DNA of 64,000 bases from Stutzerimonas chloritidismutans AW-1 (GCF_000495915.1 NZ_AOFQ01000062.1:62001-126000), one strand, 5' to 3'. Positions 19,156 to 29,526 are shown, counted from the stretch's first letter. Numbers and translations: made by a program. The notes: a model not told the origin generated them from the letters alone.

Positions 19156-22100
19156 ATGAAAAGAATGCTAATTAACGCAACTCAGCCCGAAGAGTTGCGT
19201 GTCGCACTGGTCGACGGCCAACGTCTGTTCGATCTGGACATCGAATCAGGTGCCCGCGAGCAGAAGAAAGCCAACATCTACAAGGGCAAGATCACCCGCG
19301 TCGAGCCCAGTCTCGAAGCTGCTTTCGTCGACTTCGGCGCCGAGCGCCATGGCTTCCTCCCCCTCAAGGAAATTTCTCGCGAATACTTCAGCAAGTCGCC
19401 TGAAGGCCGCGTGAACATCAAGGACGTCCTGCGCGAAGGCCAGGAAGTCATCGTTCAGGTCGAAAAAGAAGAGCGCGGCAACAAAGGCGCTGCACTGACC
19501 ACCTTCATCAGTCTGGCCGGCCGTTATCTGGTCCTGATGCCGAACAATCCGCGTGCTGGTGGCATTTCGCGCCGCATCGAAGGTGAAGAACGCAATGAAT
19601 TGCGTGAAGCCCTGAACGGTCTCGATATCCCCGCTGACATGGGTCTGATCGTCCGCACGGCAGGCCTGGGCCGCTCCAGCGAAGAGCTGCAGTGCGACCT
19701 CGACTATCTGTTGCAGCTCTGGACCGCAGTCAAGGATGCGTCCCAGGATCGCCCCGCGCCATTTCTGATCTATCAGGAATCCAACGTCATCATCCGCGCC
19801 ATCCGCGACTACCTGCGCCAGGATATCGGCGAAGTGCTGATCGACAGTGTCGAAGCACAGGACGAGGCATTGAGCTTCATCCAGCAGGTGATGCCGCAGT
19901 ACGCCAGCAAGATCAAGCTGTACGAAGATTCCGTACCGCTGTTCAACCGCTTCCAGATCGAAAGCCAGATCGAGACGGCCTTCCAGCGTGAAGTAAAACT
20001 ACCTTCCGGCGGCTCCATCGTCATCGATCCGACCGAAGCACTGGTATCCATCGACATCAACTCGGCTCCCCCCCCCCCCCCCGGGGGGCGCCACCAAGGG
20101 TGGCGACATCGAAGAAACCGCCCTGCAGACCAACCTGGAGGCGGCCGAGGAAATCGCCCGCCAACTGCGTTTGCGCGACATCGGCGGACTAATCGTCATC
20201 GACTTCATCGACATGACCCCGGCCAAGAACCAGCGCGCAGTCGAGGAGAAGATGCGCGAAGCACTGGAAGCCGACCGTGCACGTATCCAGGTCGGCCGTA
20301 TCTCGCGCTTCGGTTTGCTGGAAATGTCCCGCCAGCGTCTGCGCCCCTCTCTGGGCGAGACCAGCGGCATCGTCTGCCCACGCTGCAACGGCCAAGGCAT
20401 CATTCGTGACGTCGAATCGCTGTCGCTGGCGATTCTGCGCCTGATCGAAGAAGAAGCCCTCAAGGACCGCACCGCCGAGGTTCGCGCCCGCGTGCCGTTC
20501 CAGGTAGCAGCATTCCTGCTCAACGAGAAACGCAACGCGATCACCAAGATCGAGCTGCGCACCCGTGCGCGCATCTTCATCCTGCCGGACGATCACCTGG
20601 AAACGCCGCACTTCGAAGTTCAGCGACTGCGTGACGACAGCCCAGAAATCATGGCAGGCCAAGCCAGCTACGAAATGAGCCCGACCGAGGCCGAAGAAGC
20701 TCAGCCGGTCAGCTCCACACGCACCCTGGTTCGTCAGGAAGCGGCGGTCAAGACCGCACCGCAGCGCACCGCACCGGCGGCAGCCGCCGCAGCGCCAACC
20801 GAAACACCCGTTGCCGCGCCGGTGCAGGAACCAAGTCTGTTCAAGGGCCTGATCAAATCCCTGGTCGGACTGTTCGCAGGCGAGACGAAAGAACCGCAGG
20901 CCACAGCCGAAGTCGAGAAGAAGCCCGCCTCGCCGCGCCCGCAGCGCAATGACGAGCGCCGCAGCGGACGCCAGCAGAACCGTCGCCGCGATTCGCGCGG
21001 TGGCCGTGATGAGGAGCGCAAGCCGCGCGAAGAACGCCAGCCCCGTGAGGAGCGCCAGCCCCGTGAGGAGCGCCAAGCTCGCGAGGAGCGTCAGCCCCGC
21101 GAAGAGCGCCAGCCGCGCCCACCACGCGAGGAACGCAAACCCCGTGAACAGGCCGAAGTTGCCGAAAGCCAGCCGCGCCGCGAGCGAGCCCCACGCGAGG
21201 ACCGCAAGCCCCGCGAGGAGCGTAAGCGCGAACTGCGAGCACCAATCGACGAAGCTCCGATCGCTGTAGCAGCAGAAGAAGAGCAGGCCGAGCGGCAACC
21301 ACGCGCCCCGCGCGAAGAGCGCAAACCGCGCGCCGAACGGCAAGCCCCGGTAGCCGCCGATGAGCTGCTGCAGCAAACCGAGGATGCGAACGAAGCCGAG
21401 GACGCCCAGGACTCCAACGAGGGCAGCGAAGGCAACGACGGCGACCGCCCACGCCGCCGCTCCCGCGGCCAGCGTCGTCGCAGCAATCGCCGTGAGCGTC
21501 AGCGTGACGCCAACGGTAACGAAATCGACGAGGTCGACGAGAGCAACGCCCCGGTGAAAACCGAGGAAATCGCCGTCGCAGCAACAGCCGCCGCCCTGGC
21601 CGCGAACACCGCCGACACCGAAGCGGCGCCACAGGCCAAGCTCGCTGATGACGCCGTGATTCAAACCAGCACCGAAGGTGTAGCGACGATTGTCGAGCAT
21701 GCGCCAAGCGTGGAAAGTACGGACGAGCAGTCGATAGCTATCGAAGCTGCAGACGAGACATCGACACACGCTGCCGAAGTTGCGCCGAGCGAAGCACCAC
21801 AGGTCGTCCAAGCCAACGACACCCCACAGCCTGCCCCGGAGCCGGTGGTCGAGAAAGTCGAAGTCGCACCGACCCTGGCGCCAGTACTGACGCCTAGCGG
21901 ACGCGCGCCTAATGATCCGCGCGAGGTCCGTCGCCGTCAGCGTGAAGCCGAGCGTCTGGCCAAGGAAGCGGCAGAAGCCGACGCCAAGGCCGCAGCGGAG
22001 CAACCTCTGGCCAGCCCGGAGATCGTCGCCAGCGAGCCAGTCGTCGAAGCGCAAGTTGAACAAGTTGCGGAGCCGGTGCCTGCCGACGCCCAGCCTGAGC

Positions 22101-22309
22101 CGTTCGCCGAGCCAGTCACCACCCTCCACGAGCAGCCGCTCGCCGAGGCTGACGAGCCCGCCGAACAAGCACAGGTGTCGACCGCTGAAGTAGACGAGCA
22201 GAAGCCAGAAGCACCGACAACTGAGGAAGTGGTTCAGCCATCACCCCAGGAGTCGGAACAAGCTGCAGAAGGTGACCAGCCAGATAACCGTGAGAAGCCG
22301 CAAGGCTAA
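19156..22309 (+). CDS. rne: Ribonuclease E, reading frame broken by a 19-base C/G insertion
   Basis: Start [20 protein letters not shown]. The frame is normal to codon 304 (SIDINSA), where a C/G run shifts it. From there the correct protein continues in another frame to the stop at 22309. Removing 19 bases restores one frame of 1044 codons. Domains: S1/RNase H-like N-terminus, 5' sensor, DNase-I-like catalytic part with metal Asps in SIDINSA (residue 300) and VIDFIDMTP, the zinc-link VCPRCNGQG, then a long Arg/Pro/Glu-rich C-terminal scaffold for the degradosome. RNase E starts mRNA decay and processes rRNA and tRNA at the membrane. As the enzyme is essential in related species, I treat the break as a likely sequence error rather than a pseudogene. 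Confidence 0.93.
20068..20088 (+). other. C15G6 homopolymer block, likely assembly artefact
   Basis: Fifteen Cs are followed directly by six Gs inside the most conserved part of rne. The expected reading GCT-CGC-GCC-ACC-AAG is interrupted after the first C of the Arg codon and resumes at the final G. The net gain is 19 bases, a +1 shift. Nothing else in the 64 kb resembles it. Confidence 0.9.
21023..21112 (+). repeat. Five 18-base tandem repeats in the RNase E scaffold
   Basis: Five consecutive 18-base units encode PREERQ (the fourth AREERQ) in the arginine-rich segment of the C-terminal half. Related PREERK units are scattered over the next 120 bases. The unit is a multiple of three, so copy-number change keeps the frame. 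This charged segment is the expected RNA-binding part of the degradosome scaffold. Confidence 0.85.
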
Positions 22310-22321
22310 ACACCGCTGGCC

Positions 22322-22354
22322 AAAAAAGGGATGCTTCGGCATCCCTTTTTTTTT
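22322..22354 (+). terminator. Intrinsic terminator after rne
   Basis: GGGATGC-TTCG-GCATCCC with a stable UUCG-type tetraloop (22328-22345), flanked by six As and nine Ts, twelve bases past the rne stop. It can act in both directions. Confidence 0.95.
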
Positions 22355-22693
22355 GCATTGTCCCGTCCTGAATAAGGTTTACACCTTCGTCTTATTCGTC
22401 GGGAGAACGCTCATGGCAGAAGGGGTGCGGCGCAGTCAGCAAGGCTACTCACTGCCCCATCTCTCCCCGAAAAAGCCGTCACTGCGAGCTTGAGAAGCCG
22501 GACCGGCTGCAGGTCGAAATTGAGCTCGCTTACATCCGATGCACATCGCAGATTCTGCTTGGTTGCCCGCGCTAGGCGAACCGAAGTGCGCGATCAGTAC
22601 AACTCAAGAAGGACGCGAGCGACCAGAACCAGATATCTACAACACCGCACGGCCTGGCTTTAAAGCAGCCAAAACTGACCGTACGAGTCGTAG
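22355..22693. other. Intergenic stretch without a recognised gene
   Basis: About 340 bases between the rne terminator and the convergent murB stop. Open frames up to about 85 codons exist on the plus strand, but none has a ribosome site or a sequence I recognise. Base composition is lower in GC than the neighbours. I see no tRNA, repeat or second terminator in it. Confidence 0.6.
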
Positions 22694-23713
22694 TCAGAGC
22701 ACATTTGGCTCGATCTCAAGGCTGACGCCGAAGCGCTCCAGCACATCGACCTGGATACGTCGCGCCAGGTCCAGCAGCTGCACCCCCGTGGCCAGGCCAT
22801 GATTGACCAGCACCAACGCCTGCAGCCGATGAACCCCTGCGTCGCCGTCACGAAATCCCTTCCAGCCAGCCTTCTCGATCAGCCAGCCAGCCGCCAGTTT
22901 CACTTGACCGTCGGCTTGCGGATAACCGACCAGCTCGGGGTAACGGTCGCGCAGCGTCTGAGCAGCGGCAGCCGGCACCAGCGGATTCTTGAAGAAACTC
23001 CCAGCATTGCCCAGCTGCTGTGGATCCGGCAGCTTTTCACTGCGGATGGCACAAACAGCTCGGCTCACATCCTGCGCGGAGGGTACGGTAATCCCCTGCT
23101 CCGCCAAACGCTGGCGGATCGGCCCATACTCAAGATGCAGCGCTGCCTGACGACGCAACGCGAAACGCACTCGCAGAATCAGAAAACGCCCGGGCTGCTG
23201 TTTGAACAGACTGTCGCGATAACCGAATGCGCAGTCGTCCTCGCTGAACTCACGGATGATCCCAGTTTCACTATCCAGTGCAGTGAGCCCTGCAAATACG
23301 TCCTTGATCTCGACACCGTAGGCACCGATGTTCTGGATTGGTGATGCACCAACGGTACCTGGTATCAGGCTCAAATTCTCGAGGCCCGCCAAGCCTTGCT
23401 CCAGCGTCCAGAGCACGAATGGGTGCCAGGGCTCGCCTGCCTCCGCCTCGACCAGAACCTGCTCGGCAGACTCATCGACGATGCGTTTGCCACGGCTGGC
23501 CATATGCAGGACAAGCGCCGGCACGTCACGAGTCAGCAGCAAGTTGCTGCCGCCACCGATCGGCAGCAGCGGAACGTCGAGCCGACGCGCCTGGGCGAGC
23601 GCGTCACGAACATCCTCATCGTTATGAGCGGCCGCGAAGTAGCGCGCACGCTGATCGACAGCGAACGTGTTGAATGCCTTGAGTGATCGGTTTGATTCGA
23701 GGGTCAGGCTCAC
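22694..23713 (-). CDS. murB: UDP-N-acetylenolpyruvoylglucosamine reductase
   Basis: 339 residues, type I MurB. An FAD-binding N-terminal half (PIGGGSNLLL near residue 54, IPGTVGASPIQNIGAYG near 125) carries the GYRDSLFKQ motif with the substrate tyrosine. The catalytic Ser is in NAGSFFKNP near residue 230. It reduces the enolpyruvyl group to give UDP-MurNAc in peptidoglycan synthesis. It overlaps the phosphatase gene by 4 bases and is the last gene of the kdsB cluster. Confidence 0.96.
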   Translation of the reverse strand: MSLTLESNRSLKAFNTFAVDQRARYFAAAHNDEDVRDALAQARRLDVPLLPIGGGSNLLLTRDVPALVLHMASRGKRIVDESAEQVLVEAEAGEPWHPFVLWTLEQGLAGLENLSLIPGTVGASPIQNIGAYGVEIKDVFAGLTALDSETGIIREFSEDDCAFGYRDSLFKQQPGRFLILRVRFALRRQAALHLEYGPIRQRLAEQGITVPSAQDVSRAVCAIRSEKLPDPQQLGNAGSFFKNPLVPAAAAQTLRDRYPELVGYPQADGQVKLAAGWLIEKAGWKGFRDGDAGVHRLQALVLVNHGLATGVQLLDLARRIQVDVLERFGVSLEIEPNVL

Positions 23714-24174
23714 AGTCGTCCCTTCAATTCCACGAGCAGCGCATCACAGGCCTCCTCGAGGAGATCCAGTACTTCCTCGAAGCCATCTGTCTCGCCGTAG
23801 TAAGGGTCTGGCACCACGCCACGCGCCAGGTCGTAGCGGCGTAGCAACAGATCAAGCTCCGCCCTGCTCGCTTCGGGGCGCAAGGCCTCCAGTCGAGCCA
23901 GGTTGTCGTGATCCATCGCCAGAATAAGGTCGAAACGCAGGAAGTCTTCCGGCTGCACTTGGCGCGCGCGCAGCGCTGTCAGCCGATAGCCGCGTTTGCC
24001 GGCTGCGGCGCAAGCACGCGAGTCCGGAGCCTTGCCCACATGCCAATCGCCGGTCCCAGCAGAATCGATCTCGATCCGACTGCCGAGCCCAGCCTGCTCG
24101 ACGCGCTGGCGAAACACGCCTTCGGCGGTGGGCGAGCGGCAGATGTTACCCATGCAGACGAACAGGATTCTCAT
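23710..24174 (-). CDS. Low-molecular-weight protein tyrosine phosphatase
   Basis: 154 residues from MRILFVCMGNICRSPTAEGV; the open frame upstream of this ATG overlaps kdsB and is not coding. The CX5R catalytic loop is CMGNICRS at residues 7-14, and the general acid Asp is in VPDPYYGETDGF. It would dephosphorylate tyrosine-phosphorylated proteins or related esters; its target here is unknown. It is tightly packed between kdsB (1-base gap) and murB (4-base overlap), in the fixed Pseudomonas order. Confidence 0.93.
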   Translation of the reverse strand: MRILFVCMGNICRSPTAEGVFRQRVEQAGLGSRIEIDSAGTGDWHVGKAPDSRACAAAGKRGYRLTALRARQVQPEDFLRFDLILAMDHDNLARLEALRPEASRAELDLLLRRYDLARGVVPDPYYGETDGFEEVLDLLEEACDALLVELKGRL

Positions 24175-24175
24175 C

Positions 24176-24940
24176 TCAGCCGCCCAGCAGACGACGGACC
24201 CGCTCCAGGTCTTCCGCGGTATCCACCCCCGCAGGCGGTGCCTGTACCGCGTCTGCAACATGAATACGCTGGCCGTGCCAGAGCGCGCGCAACTGCTCCA
24301 GACACTCGGTATCCTCAAGCCAGCAAGGACCCCAGGAAACGAAATCAGCGAGGAAACCGGCGCGATAGGCGTAGATACCAATGTGCCGGCGGTACGGCAC
24401 GCCAACAGGCAGTACGCTGCGATCGGCGGCAAACGCATCTCTTGCCCAGGGCAGCGGCGCCCGGCTGAAGGTCAGCGCCAGGCCATTGGTGTCCGAGAGC
24501 ACCTTTACCACGTTTGGATTGAACAGCGCCTGCACATCGCTCAATGGCTCGGCGAGCGTGGCGATGGCCGCCTCGGGGTGCGCAGCCAGATTGGCGGCAA
24601 CCTGATCAATGACTGCCGGGGGAATCAGCGGCTCGTCGCCCTGCACGTTGACCACGATGGCGTCACTCGGCAGACCAAGCTGCTCGCACACCTCAGCCAG
24701 CCGGTCGGTGCCGGAGTTGTGGTCGGGGCGGGTCAAAACAACCTGCGCACCGAATGCCGAGCAGGCATCGACGATGCGTGAGTCGTCGGTGGCGATGACC
24801 GCGCGCTGAGCCGTGCTCTTGCTTGCCTGCTCCCACACGTGCTGGATCATCGGCTTGCCGGCGATGTCCTGCAACGGCTTGCCAGGCAGGCGGGTCGAGG
24901 CATAGCGGGCGGGAATCACGACAGTGTAGGCAGTGGTCAT
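24176..24940 (-). CDS. kdsB: 3-deoxy-manno-octulosonate cytidylyltransferase
   Basis: 254 residues. It activates Kdo as CMP-Kdo for attachment to lipid A. The nucleotide-binding signature [20 protein letters not shown] is at residues 8-27; [11 protein letters not shown] and [15 protein letters not shown] are further family motifs. It overlaps the Trm112 gene by 4 bases. With lpxK upstream it forms a lipopolysaccharide-core block. Confidence 0.97.
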   Translation of the reverse strand: MTTAYTVVIPARYASTRLPGKPLQDIAGKPMIQHVWEQASKSTAQRAVIATDDSRIVDACSAFGAQVVLTRPDHNSGTDRLAEVCEQLGLPSDAIVVNVQGDEPLIPPAVIDQVAANLAAHPEAAIATLAEPLSDVQALFNPNVVKVLSDTNGLALTFSRAPLPWARDAFAADRSVLPVGVPYRRHIGIYAYRAGFLADFVSWGPCWLEDTECLEQLRALWHGQRIHVADAVQAPPAGVDTAEDLERVRRLLGG

Positions 24941-25122
24941 TTGTCGAGGCGCTCATCCACGTCCAGCGTACGGGCCTCGCTCTCGAGCATCACCGGGATG
25001 CCATCGCGCACGGGAAACGCCAGGGCGTCGGCCTTGCAGATCAGTTCCGACTTGTCATCGGTCAGCTTCAGCGGCCCCTTGCATAGTGGGCAGGCCAGTA
25101 TGTCGAGCAGTTTGGTATCCAT
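24937..25122 (-). CDS. Trm112/YcaR family small protein
   Basis: 61 residues, [20 protein letters not shown], with a CxxC pair at residues 11-14. The bacterial family has a zinc-ribbon-like fold related to the eukaryotic methyltransferase activator Trm112. Its role in bacteria is not settled. The lpxK-ycaR-kdsB order is conserved in gammaproteobacteria, pointing to a link with lipid A/Kdo synthesis. Confidence 0.93.
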   Translation of the reverse strand: MDTKLLDILACPLCKGPLKLTDDKSELICKADALAFPVRDGIPVMLESEARTLDVDERLDK

Positions 25123-25167
25123 GCGCAGTCCTTGGAAGCGTTCGACTGCGATGGCAGTGCGAGCGGC

Positions 25168-26172
25168 TTAAGAGTGATCGGGCAGCAATCGCGCCAACTG
25201 GCCGTCGAACCAGGTGACGAAAGCCGCAGAAGGTACGGCGTGCACCTGAAGATATGACCAACCCGGCGGTGCGAATGCCCGGCATTTCACCGCATCCTTC
25301 TCGGTCATCACCAACGGCAGGGCGGGGCTGAATTCCAGCTGCTCCTGGCTGTAGGCGGCGTGATCGGCGAAGGGGTGCGGAATCGGACGCCAGTGTAGCG
25401 TTTCGAGCGTGGTGAAGAAACGCTGCGGGTTGCCGATGCCAGCCACCGCGTGCAGCAGCTGGCCGGCGGGAAAGTGATCGAGAGGCCAGCGCTCGCCGGA
25501 GCACAGTTCGACCAGCGCGACCGGCCTGAGGCTGAACGCATAGCCGTCGGCGGTATCCGCATCGGTGCCGTTGACCAGCACAGCATCCACGCTATTCAGG
25601 CGTTCGGCCGGCTCGCGCAAGGGGCCAGCCGGCAGGCAGCGCCTGTTGCCCAGACCGCGTGCCGCATCGATCAGTACGAGTTCGAGGTCCCTGGCCAGCC
25701 GATAGTGCTGCAGGCCATCGTCGGAAAGGATCAGGTCAAGCGATTCGGTCTCCAGCAGGCACCGTACCGCGCGTGATCGGTCGGGATCTATCATAAGCGG
25801 CACGCCGGTACGCTGCACGATCAACAGCGGCTCGTCGCCTGATTGCTCCGCCGAGTGTTCGGGTTGAACGCGCCAGGGCAGCGTCGACGGCTTGGCACCG
25901 TAGCCGCGGCTGACGACGCCGACGCGCAGCCCGCGGCTACGGCAATGCTCGATCAGCCAGAGAATCAGTGGAGTCTTGCCTGTTCCACCTACGGTGATGT
26001 TACCCACCACGATGACCGGCACTGGTGCGCGATAGGCAGCGCTTTCACCTTTGAGAAAGCGCCGTCGCTTTGTCTCGACCACGCGCCGATAGAGTAGCTC
26101 CAGCGGAGCAAGCACACATAGGGCCGGATGCCCCTGATACCAGGCGCGTTGCAGGCGATCGGCGAATGACAT
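25168..26172 (-). CDS. lpxK: Tetraacyldisaccharide 4'-kinase
   Basis: 334 residues. It adds the 4'-phosphate to the lipid A precursor DSMP at the inner membrane. The P-loop is [18 protein letters not shown] near residue 55, after a membrane-associating N-terminal helix. SRGYG and [19 protein letters not shown] (with the DDGxQH catalytic motif) are also visible. Its start overlaps the exbD stop by one base (TGATG), so it belongs to the exbB-exbD-lpxK unit. Confidence 0.96.
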   Translation of the reverse strand: MSFADRLQRAWYQGHPALCVLAPLELLYRRVVETKRRRFLKGESAAYRAPVPVIVVGNITVGGTGKTPLILWLIEHCRSRGLRVGVVSRGYGAKPSTLPWRVQPEHSAEQSGDEPLLIVQRTGVPLMIDPDRSRAVRCLLETESLDLILSDDGLQHYRLARDLELVLIDAARGLGNRRCLPAGPLREPAERLNSVDAVLVNGTDADTADGYAFSLRPVALVELCSGERWPLDHFPAGQLLHAVAGIGNPQRFFTTLETLHWRPIPHPFADHAAYSQEQLEFSPALPLVMTEKDAVKCRAFAPPGWSYLQVHAVPSAAFVTWFDGQLARLLPDHS

Positions 26173-26600
26173 CAGGGAGAGGCCTGCGCCTCGACCGTGG
26201 TGATGCGCAGTTGGCCGAAGCCCAGCTTGCCGGCGGCATCCATCGCGGTGATCACCGCCTGATGCGGGGTCTTACCATCGGCGCTGATGACCATCGGCAG
26301 CCGATTGTCGCCGCCTGATTCCTTGCTCAACGCCGCCATCAGCGAATTGAGGTCGCTCTTCAGTAGCGCTTTGCCGTTGAGCGAATAATTGCCGGCCACG
26401 TCGATCAGCACTTCCAGCTGGCGGACCTCGGCATCCTGCGGCGGTGTACCGCTGGCGGCTTCCGGAAGATCGACCTTGAGCTGCGTTTCACGGGTGAAGG
26501 TCGTGGTGACCACGAAGAACAACAGCAGAATGAAGACCACGTCGATCAGCGGTGCCAGCCCAATCTCCACGTTCTCCCGGGGTTTGCGACGGAATTTCAC
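26172..26600 (-). CDS. exbD: ExbD/TolR family biopolymer transport protein
   Basis: 142 residues. A single membrane helix at about residues 15-38 ([21 protein letters not shown]) carries the Asp needed for proton-driven function in this family. A periplasmic domain follows. With ExbB it would make a proton-driven motor energising a TonB-type or other envelope process. No tonB gene is adjacent. In P. stutzeri the neighbouring exbB is reported to affect natural transformation. Confidence 0.92.
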   Translation of the reverse strand: MKFRRKPRENVEIGLAPLIDVVFILLLFFVVTTTFTRETQLKVDLPEAASGTPPQDAEVRQLEVLIDVAGNYSLNGKALLKSDLNSLMAALSKESGGDNRLPMVISADGKTPHQAVITAMDAAGKLGFGQLRITTVEAQASP

Positions 26601-27229
26601 GCCTTGTCCTCACCGAGATCGACATCGCGGTCGCCCTGCACCACTTCCACCAGCTTGATCGCTTCCTGCTCCATGCCAACGACCAGCTCGTCGACGCGGC
26701 GTTGCAGGAAACGATGGAAGAACAGCGCTGGGATACCGACCATCAGGCCAGCCGCGGTGGTGATCAGCGCTTTGGCGATGCCGCCGGCGAGCAGGGGCGC
26801 ATTCGCCATGCCCGAGTCCATAAAGGCACTGAAGATTTCGATCATGCCCAGCACCGTACCCAGCAGCCCGAGCAAGGGCGCGATGCCGGCAATGGTGCCC
26901 AGCGCGTTGAGGTAACGCTCGAGGTCGTGAACGACCCTGGCCGCGGCTTCCTCGATGCATTCCTTCATGATCTCGCGACCACGCTTGGAGTTGCTGAGGC
27001 CGGCGGCAAGAATCTCGCCCAAAGGCGAATCCGCGCGCAGCTCCTTGAGCTTCTGGTTGCTTAGTTTCTTGTCCTTGATCCACTTCCACACCTGGCCAAG
27101 CAGATGCGGCGGCGTGACACGACTCGGGCGCAGCGTCCACAGGCGCTCAGCAACGATGCCGGCGGCGGCGATGGAACACAGGATGATTGGCAGCATTATC
27201 CAGCCGCCTGCTTTGACCAGCTCCCACAC
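26597..27229 (-). CDS. exbB: ExbB/TolQ/MotA family proton channel protein
   Basis: 210 residues with three membrane segments: near the N-terminus (IMLPIILCSIAAAGIVAERL), around residues 110-135 (IAPLLGLLGTVLGMIEIF), and around 150-175 (ALITTAAGLMVGIPALFF). The P-L-L-G-L-L-G-T-V signature is that of the MotA/TolQ/ExbB family. It overlaps exbD by 4 bases. It lies between comEC and lpxK; P. stutzeri exbB in this place was reported as a competence gene (literature, from memory). Confidence 0.92.
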   Translation of the reverse strand: MWELVKAGGWIMLPIILCSIAAAGIVAERLWTLRPSRVTPPHLLGQVWKWIKDKKLSNQKLKELRADSPLGEILAAGLSNSKRGREIMKECIEEAAARVVHDLERYLNALGTIAGIAPLLGLLGTVLGMIEIFSAFMDSGMANAPLLAGGIAKALITTAAGLMVGIPALFFHRFLQRRVDELVVGMEQEAIKLVEVVQGDRDVDLGEDKA

Positions 27230-27300
27230 GAGATGAATCCCCCTCGAAAAAGTGGCGCCACTCTAGCATAGGGTCGCGGGGTCGCCGACGGCCGCCGTTC

Positions 27301-29526
27301 TCATTTTTCCCGCCAGAACCGACGTTCCGCACGCTGTATCTCCGCCACCGAGAAATCGCCGAGATCGATGCGGATCGCGCCGTGCAAGGCGGTGTCGTAA
27401 ACGTCGATTGCGGACGCTTCGAGGCGAGCGGTCACAGTCGGATGAGGATGACCGAAAGCGTTGTGCAGGCTGCGCGAGATCAGCGCGGCGCTCGGTTCCA
27501 CCGCTCGCAGGAATGGCTCCGACGATGAGCTGCGGCTGCCGTGATGAGGCAATAGCAACCACTGCGCCTTTACATCCTGTCCGCTGAGCAGCAACGCCTG
27601 CTCCGCGGCCTGATCGATATCGCCGGTAAGCAGCACCCGTTCGCCATTGGCCTCGACCAGCAGAACGCATGACGTCTGATTGCTTTCCCGGGCCGCCTGC
27701 CATTGCCAGAGACTGAAACGCACGCCGTTCCACCGCCACTCGGCACCGTTTTCACAGGGCTTGGCATTCAGATCGGTCGCATGTCGTTGCGGCTCCCCAC
27801 TGACGGTCCGCGCGACCGGAAGCAGTCGACGGATCGCCTGAGCGCCACCGGAATGATCGTTATCCGCATGGCTCAGCAGCAGTATGTCCAGCCTCTTCAC
27901 GCCCAGGCTTCGCAGCGACGGGAACACGACACGCTCGCCGGTATCGAAATCACCCTGTCTCGGTCCCGCATCGTAGAGCAACGCGTGCTCCCGGGTCCGC
28001 ACCAGTACCGAAAGCCCCTGCCCCACATCCAGCACCGAGACCTGCGCCCGTCCTTCGGCTACTTCGGAATACGGCGGATACACCAACGGCGCCAGGAGCA
28101 CCAGTCCGAGCGCACGCACCGGCACACCTGACGGCAATAACATCAACAGCACACCCAGCCCAATCATCAGCAAGGCCCAGATGGGTATACCGACCGCCAG
28201 CCAGGCGGGTTGCCAGGTAGCCATGGCGGACAGCAGCTCCAACAGCAGCGCCAGCGAGGTGCCGACCAACCAGAGTAGCGTCTCGCCGATAGCGCCCAAC
28301 GGCAGAAGCAACGTACCGAGCAGCGCGAAGGGAACGGTGAGGCTTACCCAGGGTACGGCAATCAGATTGGCCAAAGGCCCGCTGGCGCTGACCGGCAGTC
28401 CCAACGTCAGTAACAGAGGCAGCAGGCCGAGGGAAGCTGCCCATTGGGCGCGCGTCAGCGTCGCCCACCACTTCCATCGGCCGAGCCGACCGGAGAACGC
28501 CAGCGCGAGCACCGCAACGGCCCCGAATGAGAGCCAAAACCCCGGCTGCAACGAGACCAGGGGATCGACCAGCAGGACACCATTCAGCGCCAGCAACAGC
28601 GGCTGCCAGACACCCAGATGACGAAAGCGCAAGCGCCAGAGCAGGACCACGGCGACCATGAGACACGCACGACGCACCGGCACATCGAACCCCGCGAGCC
28701 ATCCATAGGAAAGCGCACCAGCGAGAGCCAACGCGCATGCGCATGGAAGCCAGGGCCAACGGCTGGGCCAGAAGCCCCATCGAGCTGCTAGCGCAACCAG
28801 TCCGTATAGCAAGCCAGCCAGCATGCCGATGTGCTGTCCCGATATGACCATCAGGTGCACCGTGCCGGTGTCCTGCAACACCTGCCAATCCTCACGACTC
28901 AGGCCGGAGTCATCACCGACCACCAGTGCCGCGATCGCGCCTTGTCGACCGGACGCGGAGACCTCCATCAGACGGAGCCTCAAGCGGTCGCGCCAACTAT
29001 TCACGGAGTGCGGCGCGAAGAGGCGCTCTCCCGCCTTGACCGAACCGGTCGCGCCAATGCGACGCGCCAGCAACCAGGCTTCGTAGTCGAACGCATGCGG
29101 ATTGACCAGGCCACGCGGACGTTTCAGTCGAGCCGCAAGCCGCCAACGCTCGCCGGCCCGCACTTGCGGGCCGCCGTACCAGGACAGACGCACCTTCGAC
29201 GGCAGCCCAGCATGCCTCGACTCGATATCCTCCAACTCGAAGCGCACGACATCGCCCGTGCTGGTGGGCAATCCACTGACCGTCCCCTGGATCCAGTATG
29301 TCCGGCCATCTTGCGAAACGGGCAGGCGATCATCAATGGCACTCTGGCACTGCCAGCATGCCCAGGCGAACCCGAGGAGAAGCAACCCAGACGACGCCCA
29401 GCGCCGACGCGAAAGCAGCAAGCCCCCCAGCACGCCAAGCACGCACAAGATCCAGACAGAGGGCAACGCCGGTAAGAAACGGGGCAAGACGAGGCCTGCC
29501 GCGAGCGCCAACATCCATGTGCGCAT
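27301..29526 (-). CDS. comEC: ComEC/Rec2 DNA-uptake channel
   Basis: 741 residues from MRTWMLALAAG, which has AGGAG ten bases upstream; an ATG 24 bases further up is in frame but weaker. There is an N-terminal multi-helix region with an oligonucleotide-binding domain, then the Competence membrane core (about residues 200-480). A C-terminal beta-lactamase-like domain starts at VSVLDVGQGLSVLV with metal residues in LLLSHADNDHSGG. ComEC passes single-stranded DNA through the inner membrane, and the lactamase-like domain probably degrades the other strand. The P. stutzeri homologue is called comA. All domains look intact. Confidence 0.94.
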   Translation of the reverse strand: MRTWMLALAAGLVLPRFLPALPSVWILCVLGVLGGLLLSRRRWASSGLLLLGFAWACWQCQSAIDDRLPVSQDGRTYWIQGTVSGLPTSTGDVVRFELEDIESRHAGLPSKVRLSWYGGPQVRAGERWRLAARLKRPRGLVNPHAFDYEAWLLARRIGATGSVKAGERLFAPHSVNSWRDRLRLRLMEVSASGRQGAIAALVVGDDSGLSREDWQVLQDTGTVHLMVISGQHIGMLAGLLYGLVALAARWGFWPSRWPWLPCACALALAGALSYGWLAGFDVPVRRACLMVAVVLLWRLRFRHLGVWQPLLLALNGVLLVDPLVSLQPGFWLSFGAVAVLALAFSGRLGRWKWWATLTRAQWAASLGLLPLLLTLGLPVSASGPLANLIAVPWVSLTVPFALLGTLLLPLGAIGETLLWLVGTSLALLLELLSAMATWQPAWLAVGIPIWALLMIGLGVLLMLLPSGVPVRALGLVLLAPLVYPPYSEVAEGRAQVSVLDVGQGLSVLVRTREHALLYDAGPRQGDFDTGERVVFPSLRSLGVKRLDILLLSHADNDHSGGAQAIRRLLPVARTVSGEPQRHATDLNAKPCENGAEWRWNGVRFSLWQWQAARESNQTSCVLLVEANGERVLLTGDIDQAAEQALLLSGQDVKAQWLLLPHHGSRSSSSEPFLRAVEPSAALISRSLHNAFGHPHPTVTARLEASAIDVYDTALHGAIRIDLGDFSVAEIQRAERRFWREK

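Noticed and set aside
20189-22168. 659-codon open frame on the minus strand opposite rne
   Set aside because: It mirrors the Arg/Glu/Ala-rich scaffold of RNase E in a GC-rich genome, has a Leu/Gly/Arg/Phe-biased composition and no ribosome site.
19156-22309. Calling rne a true pseudogene or a programmed frameshift
   Set aside because: The insert is a pure C/G homopolymer with no slippery-site context, and everything on both sides is under clear coding constraint.
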